Shown: positions 23,554 through 31,917 of the stretch, in pieces
How positions within the stretch are numbered: the first letter of the stretch is position 1
Layout of the letters: each line of letters opens with the position of its first letter
NCBI GenBank assembly: GCA_002712005.1
Contig: PASP01000009.1
Span: 116,638 to 180,637, forward strand
Reading direction: 5' to 3'
DNA length: 64,000 bases
Origin: Halobacteriovoraceae bacterium
Lineage (GTDB): Bacteria > Bdellovibrionota > Bacteriovoracia > Bacteriovoracales > Bacteriovoracaceae
The notes under the pieces: generated by a model
What the model saw: only the letters and a program-made list of their open reading frames with translations
Told to the model about the DNA's origin: nothing
Database searches by the model: none
Program-made: the position numbers and the translations under genes

Positions 23554-24403
23554 AGAAGCCCCCTTTTGTCTTTTTACCCCAGCGTCCGCTAATGACCAAC
23601 TTCTCTTGGATGGCATGGGGCTGAAAGCGTGGCTCATAGTAGAAAGATTTCCAAACGGATTTGGCCACCTCTAAGTTTACATCGATACCGATAAGATCCA
23701 TAAGTTCAAAAGGTCCCATTCGAAACCCACCGACTTCTTTGAGGATGGCATCAGTTTCTTTTACTCTTTGAGTGGATTCAACTTTGATGATCCTTTGAGG
23801 TTCAACATAGAAACTTCTCGCCAAGCGATTGACGATAAAGCCTGGGCCATCGCTACAAATGGCAGGCTTCTTTCCCTGTTGGTTAAACCACTCCTGAAGA
23901 TCGCGAGAAAGATCTTCTTGAGTCCAATGAGATTTTATAATTTCGACCAGCTTCATTATGGGAGCAGGATTAAAAAAGTGCAGACCAACAAATCGCTTCT
24001 TTCTAGAGTCATCTAACTCTCTGGCCATCGAGTCGATAGGTAGCGAACTGGTATTGGATGCAAAAATCGTTTGCTCTTTAAAATGATGGTGAAGTTTTTG
24101 AAAGATATCGACTTTGATTTTTAAATTCTCAACAATGGCCTCAATCAATAAGTCAGAGTCTGAATCAAGATCCTCTAAAGAGGAAACGGCTTGCAAGGAT
24201 TCTTTAAAAGACTTCACTTGGTCATCAGTGAATTTACCTTTGGCCAAAAGCTTATCCCAGCTGGCGTGTATTTTTTCAATGGCCATTTGAGCCTGTTCCC
24301 ATTGAACATCAAAGAGCTGTACTTGAAGTCCACATTGAGCAAACCATTGGGCGATACCTGCACCCATAGTACCTGCACCGAGGACAGAAACTTTATTTAG
24401 CAT
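23543..24403 (-). CDS. 3-hydroxyacyl-CoA dehydrogenase (PaaH/Hbd family)
   Basis: This 286-residue enzyme oxidises 3-hydroxyacyl-CoA to 3-ketoacyl-CoA with NAD. The Rossmann motif VLGAGTMGAGIAQWFAQCG lies at the N-terminus, followed by ASNTSSLPIDSMAREL, VGLHFFNPAPIMKLVEII (catalytic His and Asn region) and the C-terminal 3HCDH domain with GFIVNRLARSFYVEPQRIIK and GGFRMGPFELMDLIGIDVN. The length is that of a single-C-domain Hbd enzyme. It is first in a short minus-strand set with the solitary 3HCDH_C protein. It likely serves phenylacetate, aromatic or fatty acid beta-oxidation together with the hydratase at 26.2 kb. Confidence 0.93.
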   Translation of the reverse strand: MLNKVSVLGAGTMGAGIAQWFAQCGLQVQLFDVQWEQAQMAIEKIHASWDKLLAKGKFTDDQVKSFKESLQAVSSLEDLDSDSDLLIEAIVENLKIKVDIFQKLHHHFKEQTIFASNTSSLPIDSMARELDDSRKKRFVGLHFFNPAPIMKLVEIIKSHWTQEDLSRDLQEWFNQQGKKPAICSDGPGFIVNRLARSFYVEPQRIIKVESTQRVKETDAILKEVGGFRMGPFELMDLIGIDVNLEVAKSVWKSFYYEPRFQPHAIQEKLVISGRWGKKTKGGFYEY

Positions 24404-24524
24404 AGAGAAAGCTCCTTTTGAGCAAGGTTGAATCAGTCAATCTTTCTATTGGTTTTCTATAATCGCAAATATTTTTTCCTTTATCAAAGACCCAATGAGG
24501 ACTAAATTGAATTGGGGAGAAAAT

Positions 24525-25250
24525 ATGATCTTTTTAACGAGTGTGTTAGGTGTCATGGCCATTTTTACTTCGGTTATAAGTGGTGTTGTCGGTATGGCCG
24601 GGGGGATTGTTCTCTTATCCTTAATGACCTTTTTCATTCCTCTACAACATATCGTACCTATTCACGGTGTCGTCCAATTAGTATCTAATGGTAGTCGCTG
24701 CTTCTTTTTAAGAAAGAAAATTGTCAAAGAAATTGCGCTCTACTTCTTCTTAGGAGCACCCATTGGAACTTTGGGGACTTATTTCTTTCTCAGTCATATA
24801 TCGGCCAAGGCCATTTTCTATTGGCCCATTATCCTTCTTATTCTCTACACATTATTTAAACCTAAGAAAATGCCTACATTAATGATCTCTCATAAGAATT
24901 TCTTCTTCTTGGGTTTGGCCGGAGGCTTTCTAGCTCCTTTAATTGGTGCGACTGGACCCCTTGTTGCGCCTTTCTTTTTACGTCCCGATTTAGAAAATGA
25001 AGAAATTGTCGCTACCAAAGCTTGTATTCAGATGTTCACCCATTTTCTGAAAATTCCTCTTTTTCTAAGTCTTTCCTTTTCTTATGCTCAATATAGTTGG
25101 GTCATTGTATCTATGGTAGTTGGCGCTATTATCGGAACTCGTTTAGGTGTATTTCTTCTAGGGAAAATTTCCGAGCTACTCTTTAAGAGAATCTATCAAA
25201 CGGCCCTCTTTATTGCCGTGATTCGCTTGATTGTTAAATTGTGGGCATAA
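24525..25250 (+). CDS. TauE/SafE-family sulfite/organoanion exporter-like membrane protein
   Basis: This inner-membrane protein of about 241 residues has roughly eight hydrophobic segments. The two TauE repeat signatures are visible: ISGVVGMAGGIVLLSLM near the N-terminus and LAGGFLAPLIGATGPLVAPF in the second half. The start at 24525 is preferred because GGGGAG lies just ahead; a longer start at 24495 is possible. The family exports sulfite, sulfoacetate and related anions, but substrates are poorly known. It is a stand-alone gene, convergent with the PaaA-like gene across a shared terminator. Confidence 0.88.
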   Translation: MIFLTSVLGVMAIFTSVISGVVGMAGGIVLLSLMTFFIPLQHIVPIHGVVQLVSNGSRCFFLRKKIVKEIALYFFLGAPIGTLGTYFFLSHISAKAIFYWPIILLILYTLFKPKKMPTLMISHKNFFFLGLAGGFLAPLIGATGPLVAPFFLRPDLENEEIVATKACIQMFTHFLKIPLFLSLSFSYAQYSWVIVSMVVGAIIGTRLGVFLLGKISELLFKRIYQTALFIAVIRLIVKLWA

Positions 25251-25253
25251 AAA

Positions 25254-25279
25254 AAACCGACATAAAGTCGGGTTGTTTT
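25254..25279. terminator. Bidirectional terminator between convergent genes
   Basis: AAACCGAC and GTCGGGTT form a stem around ATAAA, with A8 before and GTTTTTC after, so it can act on both strands. Confidence 0.85.
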
Positions 25280-25281
25280 TC

Positions 25282-26100
25282 TTAATGCTTGATAGCGAGA
25301 TTTTCTTCTTCACTCCAGTCTGGAATCGTTAATCCCATCTTTTCACAAAGTCCTTCAATCTCTTTAACGAATACGTCACGAACTTCTTTATTCGTTCTTT
25401 TCTTAAGGCCTAGTTTTACGTAAATATCATTGGCTCCACCGATCGTTTTACCAAAGACATTCATTACTCTTGGCCACCAAAGATTAAGTCTTTCTTGAAC
25501 AAACTTTCTCTTTTCGGGATCTGCACAAAGCTTCTTCATATTTGTGTCACCATGAGTAACGCGAAAGACTTCTTCTTTATAAATTCCTTCAATTCCTTTT
25601 TTCCAAGGAGTGTAAGAAGAATGAAGAGTATCTTCTAATTGGTGACCTGCGGCTCTATCCATTAGGAAGTTAAAAAGAATAAAGTCTTCCCAGTACTTGA
25701 TTTGGTAGTAGAAAATATTAACTCGAAAGTCATTTTTCATTCTTTGAAAACCAATATTGATTTCATCTTCTTCTAACTTCCAACCCATATCTGTATTTTC
25801 AATATGAGCTTCTGGGTTTTCCCCTAGATCGCGAAGCATCTTATAGATAACTTGTGAGTGGCGCATTTCATCTTTTGTAATTTGGGCCACGAGAACTTTT
25901 TCTTTTACATCGGGAGCTTTTTCAATCCAAGGCATATAACCGAGGGCTCCAGCGTATTCAGAATCTCCTTGCATCCACAAAAGATTCATAAGGTGTTTCT
26001 TATAAAGAGGGGGAAGTTCTTCACCTTTATCAAAGGTTCTTCCGTTAGCAATTTCGGAAAATAGTTTTTCTTCTTCTGGAGAGTAATCTACTGCTGCCAT
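25282..26100 (-). CDS. PaaA-like ferritin-fold protein (phenylacetyl-CoA epoxidase family)
   Basis: This 272-residue protein resembles PaaA, the catalytic di-iron subunit of phenylacetyl-CoA epoxidase, in layout: GDSEYAGALGYMPWIEKAP, KDEMRHSQVIY, a third helix IKYWEDFILFNFLMD, KEEVFRVTHGD, WWPRVMNVFG and a closing EKMGLTIPD. Candidate iron ligands E48, E78, H81, E138 and E177 are present, but the second ExxH motif reads E177-VF-R180, with His only at 183. No PaaB, PaaC, PaaD or PaaE gene is nearby, so the full epoxidase cannot be built from this locus. It may have another oxygenase or ferritin-like role. It precedes nothing on its strand and follows an enoyl-CoA hydratase gene. Confidence 0.78.
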   Translation of the reverse strand: MAAVDYSPEEEKLFSEIANGRTFDKGEELPPLYKKHLMNLLWMQGDSEYAGALGYMPWIEKAPDVKEKVLVAQITKDEMRHSQVIYKMLRDLGENPEAHIENTDMGWKLEEDEINIGFQRMKNDFRVNIFYYQIKYWEDFILFNFLMDRAAGHQLEDTLHSSYTPWKKGIEGIYKEEVFRVTHGDTNMKKLCADPEKRKFVQERLNLWWPRVMNVFGKTIGGANDIYVKLGLKKRTNKEVRDVFVKEIEGLCEKMGLTIPDWSEEENLAIKH

Positions 26101-26216
26101 GGGGTGTGCTCCTTGCTTTATTTCTTTACTTATTTTTAATTCTATCTAATAACCAACTTTATACCTAAATATAGCCTAATCTGTACGATTTTTGAAAAAA
26201 ATGACCTATAAATGGC

Positions 26217-27005
26217 CTAAACACCTCTGAAAACGGGCGTTCTTTTTTCAAAGAACGACTGTACTCCTTCTTTAAAGTCTTCACTTTGACCCAGAAAGCA
26301 TTGAGATTCCGTCTCATTACTCATGGAATCAAGAAAGCTCATATGGGCTGCTTTTTGAATATTCTTCTTAAGATGAGCTATAGAGAGGGGGGCCATTTGT
26401 GCTATTTGCTCACACCATTTTTGAGCAAATTCCAAGGTATTCTCTTCAATCTTATTGATCAGTCCCACTTTTTGGAGGTCTTCACTGTGGAGAGGTTGAT
26501 TAAAGAGAAAGAACTCCATGGCCATCTTTGGACCAAGGGAGTGAGTAAATGTGTGGGTGGATCCCGCATCGGGGACTAATCCCAATTTGGTAAATCCCGA
26601 AACGAAGCGCGTTTTTGGTGGGGCGACGATGAGGTCACAGGCCATGGCCACGCTAATACCTGCTCCAGCTGTAACGCCATTGATGGCTGCGACAACAATT
26701 TTGGGACAATTTCTGATGGCATTTACGAGAGGGTTCCACTCTGTCTTAAGAGTTTCTCCCAAGTCCTTCTTCTCTGTTGAGTCTTGGTTGGCCCTATCGT
26801 TAAGGTCTTGTCCTGAACAGAAGGCCTTTCCCTTGGCGCTCAAGATGATGGCCTTAACCTCTTGATCAAGACCCGCTTTTTCTAGAGCATCAATGAGTTC
26901 AAATTTTGATTGGCGATTGAGAGCATTATAAACATCTGGACGATTTATAGTGATGGTACAAATCGCTTGTTCAGAGTTTTCAACTGTTATGAATTCATAA
27001 TTCAT
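26217..27005 (-). CDS. Enoyl-CoA hydratase/isomerase (PaaG/PaaF-like)
   Basis: This 262-residue crotonase-family protein has ILSAKGKAFCSGQDLNDRAN (first oxyanion-hole block), AAINGVTAGAGISVAMACDL (second block) and FTKLGLVPDAGSTHTFTHSL. The Asp at VPDAGS in place of the hydratase Glu is typical of PaaG/PaaB-type isomerases acting on the oxepin or epoxide ring. It lies between the hpd gene and the PaaA-like gene on the same strand, with 39- and 116-base gaps, suggesting aromatic-compound catabolism. Confidence 0.9.
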   Translation of the reverse strand: MNYEFITVENSEQAICTITINRPDVYNALNRQSKFELIDALEKAGLDQEVKAIILSAKGKAFCSGQDLNDRANQDSTEKKDLGETLKTEWNPLVNAIRNCPKIVVAAINGVTAGAGISVAMACDLIVAPPKTRFVSGFTKLGLVPDAGSTHTFTHSLGPKMAMEFFLFNQPLHSEDLQKVGLINKIEENTLEFAQKWCEQIAQMAPLSIAHLKKNIQKAAHMSFLDSMSNETESQCFLGQSEDFKEGVQSFFEKRTPVFRGV

Positions 27006-27044
27006 GATTTCCTACTTTTTCTTGGGTTAGTTTTCTAAGTATCC

Positions 27045-28109
27045 TCACTTCATTTGATCCCTTTCAATGGCATCAAAGAGCGCCTGGAAATTACCTTCTC
27101 CAAAGCCCCAGTGGTTCTTTCTTTGGATATATTCAAAGAAGAGTGGTCCCACATAAGTTTCAGAAAAGTTTTGAATGAGATAGCCTTCTTCATCTCCATC
27201 CACTAAGAGTTGTCTATCTTCTAAAACGCTAATATCTTCCGTCACCTGAAAAGGGCGCTTGGGAATATCTTCGTAATAGGTAGAAGGAATATCGAGAAAT
27301 TTAATTCCTCTCTCTCTGAGGTCACCTACAGTGTCAATAATATTGGCCGTCATCAGAGCGATATGCTGAACACCAGCCCCTTTGTGAAGATCAAGAAATT
27401 CTTGGATTTGTGACTTTCCATTTTCTTGCTCAGGTTCATTGATAGGGATGATGACAGCATTATTGGCCAATTGAACAACTTCGGACTGTAGCCCTGTTTT
27501 TGAACCATGGATATCGAAGTAACGAGTCACTTTCATACCATATACACGTTGATAGAATTCAACCCACTTCTTCATTTCTCCATGGGGAACATTATTGGTG
27601 AGGTGATCAATGCGAGAAACTCTCTGATTTAATGGAGCCGCTTCGGAGTCTTCCGTTTTTACAAATCCTGAGCGAAAAGCATTCGCTGGGCGTTCCACGA
27701 ATTCATTGTGAACGTCACCAAAACCTTGAATACGAGCGGTCTTAATGAGTCCTTCAGGTGTTTCAAAAACTTGAATTTCTTGAACGACCTCGGCGCCTCG
27801 GCGAGCAGCTTCAGCAATAGCATGTTCTGCATCTTCTACGAGGAAGGCCAAGGTAGAGACACCTTCTCCGTGAAGTTTAAAATATTCTCTTGCATGTCCT
27901 TGCGTCTGAGCATTGAGTACGAAACGAACCTGACCTTGAGTAAAGAGTTCTTGAGAGGCTTCGCGATTTTCAGCGGTCTTGGTAAAGCCAAGTTTGTGAA
28001 AGAGTTCTCTGGTAGGAGTAGAGAGTGACTCACATGTAAATTCTAAGTGGTCAATGGCCTTAATCCCAAGGGGATTGTCTTCTCCAATAATGGTTTCACG
28101 TGCGCTCAT
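27045..28109 (-). CDS. hpd: 4-hydroxyphenylpyruvate dioxygenase
   Basis: This 354-residue non-haem Fe(II) enzyme converts 4-hydroxyphenylpyruvate to homogentisate in tyrosine breakdown. It has two VOC domains. The iron ligands are visible in the C-terminal one: His in SRIDHLTNNVPHGEM, His in GAGVQHIALMTANI and Glu in LFFEYIQRKNHWGFGEGNF. Blocks GIKFLDIPSTYYEDIPKR and LLVDGDEEGYLIQNFS are typical. The length is normal. An 8-bp inverted repeat (28108-28115 with 28145-28152) brackets its Shine-Dalgarno and start codon. No homogentisate dioxygenase gene is in the window. Confidence 0.96.
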   Translation of the reverse strand: MSARETIIGEDNPLGIKAIDHLEFTCESLSTPTRELFHKLGFTKTAENREASQELFTQGQVRFVLNAQTQGHAREYFKLHGEGVSTLAFLVEDAEHAIAEAARRGAEVVQEIQVFETPEGLIKTARIQGFGDVHNEFVERPANAFRSGFVKTEDSEAAPLNQRVSRIDHLTNNVPHGEMKKWVEFYQRVYGMKVTRYFDIHGSKTGLQSEVVQLANNAVIIPINEPEQENGKSQIQEFLDLHKGAGVQHIALMTANIIDTVGDLRERGIKFLDIPSTYYEDIPKRPFQVTEDISVLEDRQLLVDGDEEGYLIQNFSETYVGPLFFEYIQRKNHWGFGEGNFQALFDAIERDQMK

Positions 28110-28152
28110 AGGGGCTCCTATTGATTGAATTTTAGAAAATTAGCGCCCCTAT
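28108..28152 (-). promoter_or_regulatory. 5' hairpin around the hpd ribosome-binding site
   Basis: On the minus strand ATAGGGGC pairs exactly with GCCCCTAT. The second arm starts right after the AGGAG Shine-Dalgarno and includes the AT of the ATG. The loop is 29 bases. Folding would restrict access to the start codon; a regulatory role is inferred. Confidence 0.4.
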
Positions 28153-28176
28153 TCTTGCGAAAGTTTTATGCTTTGA

Positions 28177-28222
28177 AAAGGACCGCATGGCCAAGGCTAT
28201 TTGCTATGCGCCATATGCGGTC
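28177..28222 (-). terminator. Terminator downstream of the 28251-28640 gene
   Basis: On the minus strand GACCGCATATGGC pairs with GCCATGCGGTC (two-base bulge) across an 18-base loop and is followed by CTTTTC. It separates the small secreted-protein gene from hpd. Confidence 0.6.
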
Positions 28223-28250
28223 TTAAAAGAACTCTTTTGAAAAATCAATC

Positions 28251-28640
28251 TTAGAGGGTTGTGCGTTTGCAAAAGACCTCGTGTACTTCAACTTCATAGA
28301 TATGACCTTCTAAGGCCTCTATGTTCGGGTTTAGGTTAAAGCTATATTCGAGATTGACTTCGATTTCATTACCATGGGGAAGGAAAATATACTCTACACA
28401 AGAAGAAGGAAGATTCCATTGAGTGCAGTTCCCACGAATTTTATAGAGTCTATTTTGAAGATCTAAATTCACGCCATCATAGGAAATATGGTTAGGGTGA
28501 ATATAGCCACCATCATATTGGAAAATAATATTTTCAGGAGTTTGTTCTTCGCCCTTTGGCCAACATTTTAAGAGAACTCCACGTGCATGGACCTGTCCAC
28601 AAAGAAAAGAAAAGAGTGTCATAATAGAGATTGCTTTCAT
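28251..28640 (-). CDS. Small secreted protein, unknown function
   Basis: This 129-residue protein has a signal peptide (MKAISIMTLFSFLCGQVHA). The mature part is beta-rich by appearance and has four cysteines (LLKCWPKG, RGNCTQW, SSCVEYIF and FCKRTT) that could form two disulfides in an exported protein. No family was recognised. It stands alone, with its own terminator. Confidence 0.65.
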   Translation of the reverse strand: MKAISIMTLFSFLCGQVHARGVLLKCWPKGEEQTPENIIFQYDGGYIHPNHISYDGVNLDLQNRLYKIRGNCTQWNLPSSCVEYIFLPHGNEIEVNLEYSFNLNPNIEALEGHIYEVEVHEVFCKRTTL

Positions 28641-28752
28641 AAATATCCCCCCAGATATATTGATTCTGAGGGGAATATGGCATCTAAAAGACAGCTCTTA
28701 AAAGACATAGATAATCTAGTCTACATAACTAAAAATTATGAGTTCTCTTCTC

Positions 28753-29775
28753 TTAGTTACTTAATCCTAATATTTCTGAAATCTCACGGTTAAAGTCAAT
28801 GACCTCAGATTCATCACGTCCTTGAATCATTCCTCTGTGAGAAAGATCGCGAAAGACCCACATCGGATTCTTAACTTTTTTCTTATGAGGATTTTTGGGA
28901 CTAATAAAGTTATGGCCGAAAGCCTCAACACTTCGATGAGTTAGTTGATCATGGTTGATTTTTCTCATCCCTTTATCACCAGCTATGATGCCAATATACA
29001 TATTGGAAACACAATTATTAGTGAGGGTGTTATAAACGTCGAGCTCTCCATAGTAGGCCCTATGAGAGGCTGAGAGTAGGGCGTAGAAAGCTTTCTCAAA
29101 ATCTAGTCCAAAAGACTCGAGCTTATGTTGCGAAACATGAGTTGAACCTTCTTTGACATAGTCTTTGTATTCAATGGCCATATCTTCAATAGACATGAAA
29201 TTGTGGGTAATCACATAGTTCTTTTTAACTCCATCACCAAAGGGACTAAAAGTTTCTGACTTTATACTTTCTGGCTTAGCTGCAAACATAGCATAGGTGA
29301 AGTCTACCACTTCTTGCGCAGGAAGTTTGGGGTGGTAGAGCTTAATCGGTTCCTTTAAAAAGAACCGAAGTTGAGTATGGCCGGTGAGAACCACATTGTG
29401 TACGGGTTCTATAAACTTCTCAAACATCAGAAGCGAGTCTTTAATACTTCCTGGAGTATACTCAGCAAGATAGTACTTTCCTCCATGCCTAAAGTTTCCA
29501 AAATAGACCTTTCTTGAATCGAGCTGAATCCCATATTTCTTTTCAAGTTCTTCGCGCTGATCTTCTTTCATTAGTGATTTTTGAAAGACGGGAGAATTTC
29601 TGCGATAGAAATTATAAACACATTCTCCTTTATATTTTCCTTTTTTCATGACTCTTTCTTTATAAAAGATATCAGATTCTTCCACAGTTTGAGCAAGGCG
29701 CTCCCTACACTCGAAGGCCTGTAATTGGGCACTAAGAATAAGCCCAGTCATAAGAAAGAGAGATTTCAATTTCAT
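28753..29775 (-). CDS. Exported DUF4105-like protein (putative Cys-peptidase fold)
   Basis: This 340-residue protein has a signal peptide (MKLKSLFLMTGLILSAQLQA). The C-terminal part contains HRAYYGELDVYNTLTNNCVS, resembling the YxxxxNNC block of DUF4105 proteins, where the Cys is a candidate nucleophile, and a His-rich stretch before it (STHVSQHKLESFGL). Earlier sequence includes LRFFLKEPIKLYHP. The resemblance is to a short motif only. Its role, perhaps envelope or prey-directed, is unknown. The upstream gap of about 490 bases probably holds its promoter. Confidence 0.55.
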   Translation of the reverse strand: MKLKSLFLMTGLILSAQLQAFECRERLAQTVEESDIFYKERVMKKGKYKGECVYNFYRRNSPVFQKSLMKEDQREELEKKYGIQLDSRKVYFGNFRHGGKYYLAEYTPGSIKDSLLMFEKFIEPVHNVVLTGHTQLRFFLKEPIKLYHPKLPAQEVVDFTYAMFAAKPESIKSETFSPFGDGVKKNYVITHNFMSIEDMAIEYKDYVKEGSTHVSQHKLESFGLDFEKAFYALLSASHRAYYGELDVYNTLTNNCVSNMYIGIIAGDKGMRKINHDQLTHRSVEAFGHNFISPKNPHKKKVKNPMWVFRDLSHRGMIQGRDESEVIDFNREISEILGLSN

Positions 29776-30263
29776 AGAAGATCCTTATGTATAAAAGTTT
29801 TAAGTCCTAGATGAAATAAAGTTTAGCGGGGCCTTTGAGCCTAAAGGGATGAAGTGAAAAGTCTCTAAAGGCCGTTCAATCTTTTTACAAATTCTTTTCT
29901 TTGCTCATGGTTTTGAAGCCCAAATATAGACTTTAACGATATAAGTCTTTGAAATTATTGAAATGCTTGCGAAATGTTAGAAATCCAACGGCCTAAGAAG
30001 AGATTACAGGAAGAGATGTTACTAATGATTTGGAGCGTTACTATGGTCCCATGATTAGTAAATTATGGATTACATTTTGTCTGACTTGGTTAGTTCTACG
30101 TGTGGCTTCTGGAATAGAGGGTCTTAATGGAGATGCAAAGCAGAGGATCTCAGAATCATCTCGCTCTTCTTATAGTTTGCCTTCTACAGAGCGTTCGTAA
30201 GAGTTAATTCTTGGCTGTTAAGTTTTTATTTCGTCCACATGAATTCTTTAGGAGATTCGCAAC
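29776..30263. other. 488-base intergenic region between divergent secreted-protein genes
   Basis: The region must hold the two divergent promoters, but none is convincing. It contains a possible 49-codon plus-strand ORF (30051-30200), listed separately. No repeats or RNA genes were recognised. Confidence 0.5.
30051..30200 (+). CDS. Possible 49-residue secreted peptide
   Basis: ATG to TAA gives MISKLWITFCLTWLVLRVAS followed by a short hydrophilic Ser-rich tail (ending SLPSTERS). The N-terminal half looks like a signal peptide, which is unlikely for random sequence in this AT-rich gap. However, the nearest GGAG lies 15 bases upstream, so translation initiation would be poor. Treat it as a candidate only. 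Confidence 0.3.
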   Translation: MISKLWITFCLTWLVLRVASGIEGLNGDAKQRISESSRSSYSLPSTERS

Positions 30264-30683
30264 ATGAAAAAACTTTTCTTTATTCTATTACTTTCCCTTT
30301 CCGCATTAGCTCAGGCCAATATGTGTAACCAAACTAAAATGCGCTTTATTGGGGGAACTGACTTTTATAAGAATTTTCTTCGCTCTCATAATTCTATTAA
30401 GCAAGACTATACTTTCTATTATCAAAAAGTGGATGATGTACTTGAAGCGAATATTGAAAAAAGCTGTGGAAATAGAAAGAGAAGTACAGATCGGATGGAA
30501 AAACAGCACCTCAATCTTTGTAAGGTGACTTGTGCTGAACAAGCCAACCATTTTCATCGCAATGTGCTTAAGACTAAATTCTTTGTAAAAGGAAAAATTT
30601 CGAGCATGACACGCGAATGTCAGAGTGTCTGCGATATGAGCTTTAGTTGCGAAGACGATGCTCTCTGTAGAGCTGGATTGTAA
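30264..30683 (+). CDS. Small secreted Cys-rich protein, unknown function
   Basis: This 139-residue protein has a signal peptide (MKKLFFILLLSLSALAQA) and eight cysteines in the mature part (MCNQTK, KSCGN, LCKVTCAEQ, RECQSVCDM, FSCEDD, LCRAG), arranged largely as CxxxC and spaced pairs, suggesting a helical disulfide-bonded exported protein. No family was recognised. A strong terminator follows within 15 bases. Confidence 0.7.
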   Translation: MKKLFFILLLSLSALAQANMCNQTKMRFIGGTDFYKNFLRSHNSIKQDYTFYYQKVDDVLEANIEKSCGNRKRSTDRMEKQHLNLCKVTCAEQANHFHRNVLKTKFFVKGKISSMTRECQSVCDMSFSCEDDALCRAGL

Positions 30684-30694
30684 AAACAAAAAAA

Positions 30695-30718
30695 AAGAGA
30701 GGTTCGACAACCTCTCTT
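30695..30718. terminator. Bidirectional terminator
   Basis: AAGAGAGGTT and AACCTCTCTT form a perfect 10-bp stem with a CGAC tetraloop. An A-rich tract precedes it and a pyrimidine-rich tract follows. It serves the convergent genes on both sides. Confidence 0.85.
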
Positions 30719-30734
30719 CCAACTTTTCTTTAAT

Positions 30735-31523
30735 TTATAGGTTTTCCATTCTTTCTACAATTTCAGGAAAATCAATGAAAGGATTTCTATTTCCTTGAGC
30801 TTCCTCGATACCATCATTTCTTTCTCTTTCTTCTTGATCGACTGGATCTTCTTTGTGCCACTTTCTTAGATAGTACTCTTCCAATTTAGGAATATCATAT
30901 CCATATTTTGCCGAGACATAGAACATGGCCCTGGCCACATTTCCTCTATGTTCTGGGTGAGGCTGGAAGCCATAGGTATTGGTTGGTTTACCTGTATTAG
31001 GATTGATAATATCGCCTCTTTGAGATTGAGGACAATCACGTGTTGCATCCTTTCCGTCTACTTCACCAAAGGGATGGTTTCCACGAGCGGAGTTGGCCGA
31101 ACTATTGGTTGGAAAGAGGTGATGAAGATCACCGCGGGCAGGTTCACGTTTCGCCCCTTTAGATTGTGGCCACGTGTGTTCAGTATTCATAACATTATTG
31201 ATTGGAATTTTCTTAGGTCCAATATGGTCACGTACCATAAAGTCACAGTAAACACCTTTGATAAAATAGCTCCCATCACTTTCTTTATCGAGGTGAAGAT
31301 TTCCAAAAAGAATTTTTTTGGATCTCTTCTTATAGCCCAATGGCCTAAAGTTTCTATTGGCCACGTGGCGAAGATAGCCGCGAAGTTCCTTATCTCTCTT
31401 TGATCCTTGAGTAAGTTCATATTCCGTATTGTTGTCATAGTAAGAAGATGAAGAGGCTAGGGCCGTTTGTGTACTCATTGTTATTGTGAGGGAAAGGGCC
31501 GTTAAAAGGTAAGCGATTGGGCT
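30735..31523 (-). CDS. Secreted endonuclease I family nuclease
   Basis: Protein of about 262 residues with a signal peptide (MSPIAYLLTALSLTITMSTQ). The endonuclease I signature is present: NTEHTWPQSKGAKREPARGD, then LHHLFPTNSSANSARGNHPF, giving the EHxWPxS and DLHHLxP motifs with catalytic His and the metal-binding Asn. Further on are GKPTNTYGFQPHPEHRGNVA and ARAMFYVSAKY. It would degrade DNA (and possibly RNA) outside the cytoplasm, plausibly for nucleotide scavenging from lysed prey. ATG at 31523 has AGGAA ahead and is preferred to a TTG six codons earlier. Confidence 0.92.
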   Translation of the reverse strand, partial: SPIAYLLTALSLTITMSTQTALASSSSYYDNNTEYELTQGSKRDKELRGYLRHVANRNFRPLGYKKRSKKILFGNLHLDKESDGSYFIKGVYCDFMVRDHIGPKKIPINNVMNTEHTWPQSKGAKREPARGDLHHLFPTNSSANSARGNHPFGEVDGKDATRDCPQSQRGDIINPNTGKPTNTYGFQPHPEHRGNVARAMFYVSAKYGYDIPKLEEYYLRKWHKEDPVDQEERERNDGIEEAQGNRNPFIDFPEIVERMENL

Positions 31524-31917
31524 CATAAGTAATTCCTGCAAAAGTTAGAGGGGAACTCTATCGAATGCTTTTCAGAACGACAAGAGTTTATCCTTATGAG
31601 TTATATTAGGATAACATTAAGAAAGTTATGTAGCGTTGCGTTTAGTATCTGAAATTTGAATCGGATTGGGTCTTGGGAAGATGCATTACTTATTTCCGCT
31701 TAAATTTCTATTAGCATCGTCATAATATGGAGCCATTAACTCCCTATATAACGCTTATTCTACTCTATTGAACTTATTGAATTCTCAACTTTAAAAGATA
31801 GGATAAGAACTCTTGATTCGAAAATAGCGTTTTAGTCAGCTTTTTGGTACGCTTTTCGCGCTAGATTTAAAAAAATTCAAGAACTTATCTTTTTTAAAAT
31901 TATGATTGCGAGGATGC
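31524..31917 (+). promoter_or_regulatory. Intergenic region with candidate promoter for the indolepyruvate oxidoreductase
   Basis: This non-coding stretch of about 390 bases separates divergent genes. A candidate sigma-70 promoter is TTGAAT (31777-31782), a 16-base spacer and TAGGAT (31799-31804), on the strand of the downstream gene. Nothing else was recognised. Confidence 0.35.

Noticed and set aside
31542-31905. Possible riboswitch upstream of the indolepyruvate oxidoreductase
   Set aside because: No conserved riboswitch core or stable multi-stem structure was seen; only a candidate promoter.
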